Shown: one piece after another, positions 5,094 to 5,685 of the stretch
Layout of the letters: every line of letters begins with the position of its first letter
How positions within the stretch are numbered: position 1 is the first letter of the stretch
Source of the DNA: Streptosporangiaceae bacterium
GTDB lineage: Bacteria; Actinomycetota; Actinomycetes; Streptosporangiales; Streptosporangiaceae
Length of the DNA: 5,685 bases
Assembly: GCA_030052355.1 (NCBI GenBank)
Contig: JASIGS010000456.1
Location: 1 to 5,685, forward strand
Direction: 5' to 3'
Translations under genes and position numbers: made by a program
The notes under the pieces: generated by a model
Database searches by the model: none
What the model was told of the DNA's origin: nothing
What the model saw: the letters and a program-made list of their open reading frames with translations, nothing else

Positions 5094-5685
5094 ATGGAAA
5101 CAGCCGACCAGGCGGGTATCCCGGCCGACGCCAGGTTCAGTTACGGCAACATACCGGGCTTCACCGATGTCAGGGAGCTACGCGCTGGCCAGCCGGACAC
5201 ACTCCCTGACGATCGGACTGCCGGGACGACGATGCACTACACCTCGGGTACCACCGGCCGACCCAAGGGCGTGCGGCGCGGGCTGACCGGCCTTGATCCA
5301 GACGACGCTGTCGTGCTGGGCGCCGGGTTGCTATCGTTCTTCGGCGTCACCGACGGGCCGCCGAACGCGCACCTGCTGACGTCGCCGAACTACCACACCG
5401 CAGTCACCGTATTCGGCGGCGGTGCTCTGCATCTCGGCCACACGCTGGTCTGCATGGACTCGTTCGACGCGCAGACGGCGCTGGCGCTGACCGAGCGGTA
5501 CCGGTGCACGAACTCGCACATGGTGCCCACCCAGTTCAAGCGGATGCTCTCGCTGCCTGACGAGATCAAGGCCAGGTATGACCTGTCTTCTATGCGCTGG
5601 CTGATCCATGCAGCGGCGCCCTGCCCGATCGGGATCAAGCAGGAGATGCTCGACTGGTGGGGCCCGTGCGTCTGGGAGTACTACG
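5094..5685 (+). CDS. Second acyl-CoA synthetase copy, 5'-truncated and cut by the right edge
   Basis: A plus-strand frame of 197 visible codons, open to the window end, encoding the middle of the same FadD-like ANL enzyme. It contains ADQAGIPADARF, the ATP-binding P-loop YTSGTTGRPKG (residues 49-59), the SPNYHTAVTVFGGG stretch, and WEYY at the edge, just before the A5 motif. It matches the minus-strand copy at about 88% of residues with no gaps. Homology begins upstream of the ATG used here: codons from 5073 read ERFARLG, matching ERFGALG of the other copy, and the preceding codon is His (CAC) where the other copy has Asp. The ATG at 5094 corresponds to a Thr in the other copy, so it is an internal residue and not a natural start, and no ribosome binding site precedes it. 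Its N-terminal domain start is missing here; whether the C-terminal half is intact lies outside the window. Confidence 0.82.
   Translation, partial: METADQAGIPADARFSYGNIPGFTDVRELRAGQPDTLPDDRTAGTTMHYTSGTTGRPKGVRRGLTGLDPDDAVVLGAGLLSFFGVTDGPPNAHLLTSPNYHTAVTVFGGGALHLGHTLVCMDSFDAQTALALTERYRCTNSHMVPTQFKRMLSLPDEIKARYDLSSMRWLIHAAAPCPIGIKQEMLDWWGPCVWEYY

Larger units (their letters stand above)
4454..5685. repeat. Large spacerless inverted repeat of two acyl-CoA synthetase fragments
   Basis: The left arm is 4454-5069 and the right arm 5070-5685; position p on the right corresponds to 10139 minus p on the left. The arms align without gaps over the 616 bases visible and the right one continues past the window. 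By hand count the encoded proteins differ at 24 of 197 compared residues. In the 57 bases around the P-loop I count 8 base differences, all silent. No insertion-sequence ends or target duplications are seen. Confidence 0.9.

Noticed and set aside
5390..5638. Minus-strand frame resembling the plus-strand frame at 4501-4749
   Set aside because: The two look like a conserved protein pair, but both are antisense shadows of the two synthetase copies; their similarity follows from the inverted repeat.
4454..5685. Telomere or transposon ends as the cause of the inverted repeat
   Set aside because: The arms are coding sequence of a metabolic enzyme with 12% protein divergence. No transposase, terminal motif or target duplication is visible, and the centre has no spacer.

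Overview
The window is GC-rich DNA whose coding sequences end their codons mostly in G or C, with GTG starts and a Trp-Pro-rich protein leader. This suggests a soil-type actinomycete (Actinomycetota); the genus cannot be told. Both edges cut through genes, so this is probably a short contig or an internal slice.

Layout. On the minus strand, 191 to 1 is the start of an unrecognised protein with a repeated Pro-x-Gly/Asp-Trp leader; it runs off the left edge. A 177-base divergent intergenic region (192-368) holds three small palindromes and a -10-like box placed for a leaderless transcript. A LysR-family regulator follows on the plus strand (369-1289). It meets tail-to-tail, with a 10-base overlap, a large secreted serine-carboxyl peptidase of family S53 (sedolisin/kumamolisin type) with two C-terminal IPT/TIG domains (3703 to 1280, minus). 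About 130 bases upstream of the peptidase lies the 3' end of an AMP-forming acyl-CoA synthetase (FadD-like, ANL superfamily) that lacks roughly its first 100 residues (5072 to 3831, minus).

The unusual part is the right-hand fifth. At 5069/5070 the sequence folds back on itself. From there to the right edge the plus strand encodes a second copy of the same acyl-CoA synthetase, about 88% identical in protein with no indels, and cut at the same codon as the minus-strand copy. The two copies are arms of a spacerless inverted repeat (4454-5069 and 5070-5685) centred on a short quasi-palindrome in a Val-Asp-Glu-Arg-Phe coding stretch. Neither copy keeps its N-terminal domain start, promoter or a convincing ribosome binding site. 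The arms differ by many silent changes, so this is not one molecule read back on itself. It is either a real fold-back rearrangement between two diverged paralogues or a chimeric join (amplification or assembly) between paralogues or strains.

No operon logic clearly links the regulator, the peptidase and the synthetase. The regulator is more likely to control itself or the divergent gene at the left edge than the convergent peptidase. I see no tRNA, rRNA, CRISPR array, transposase or phage gene.
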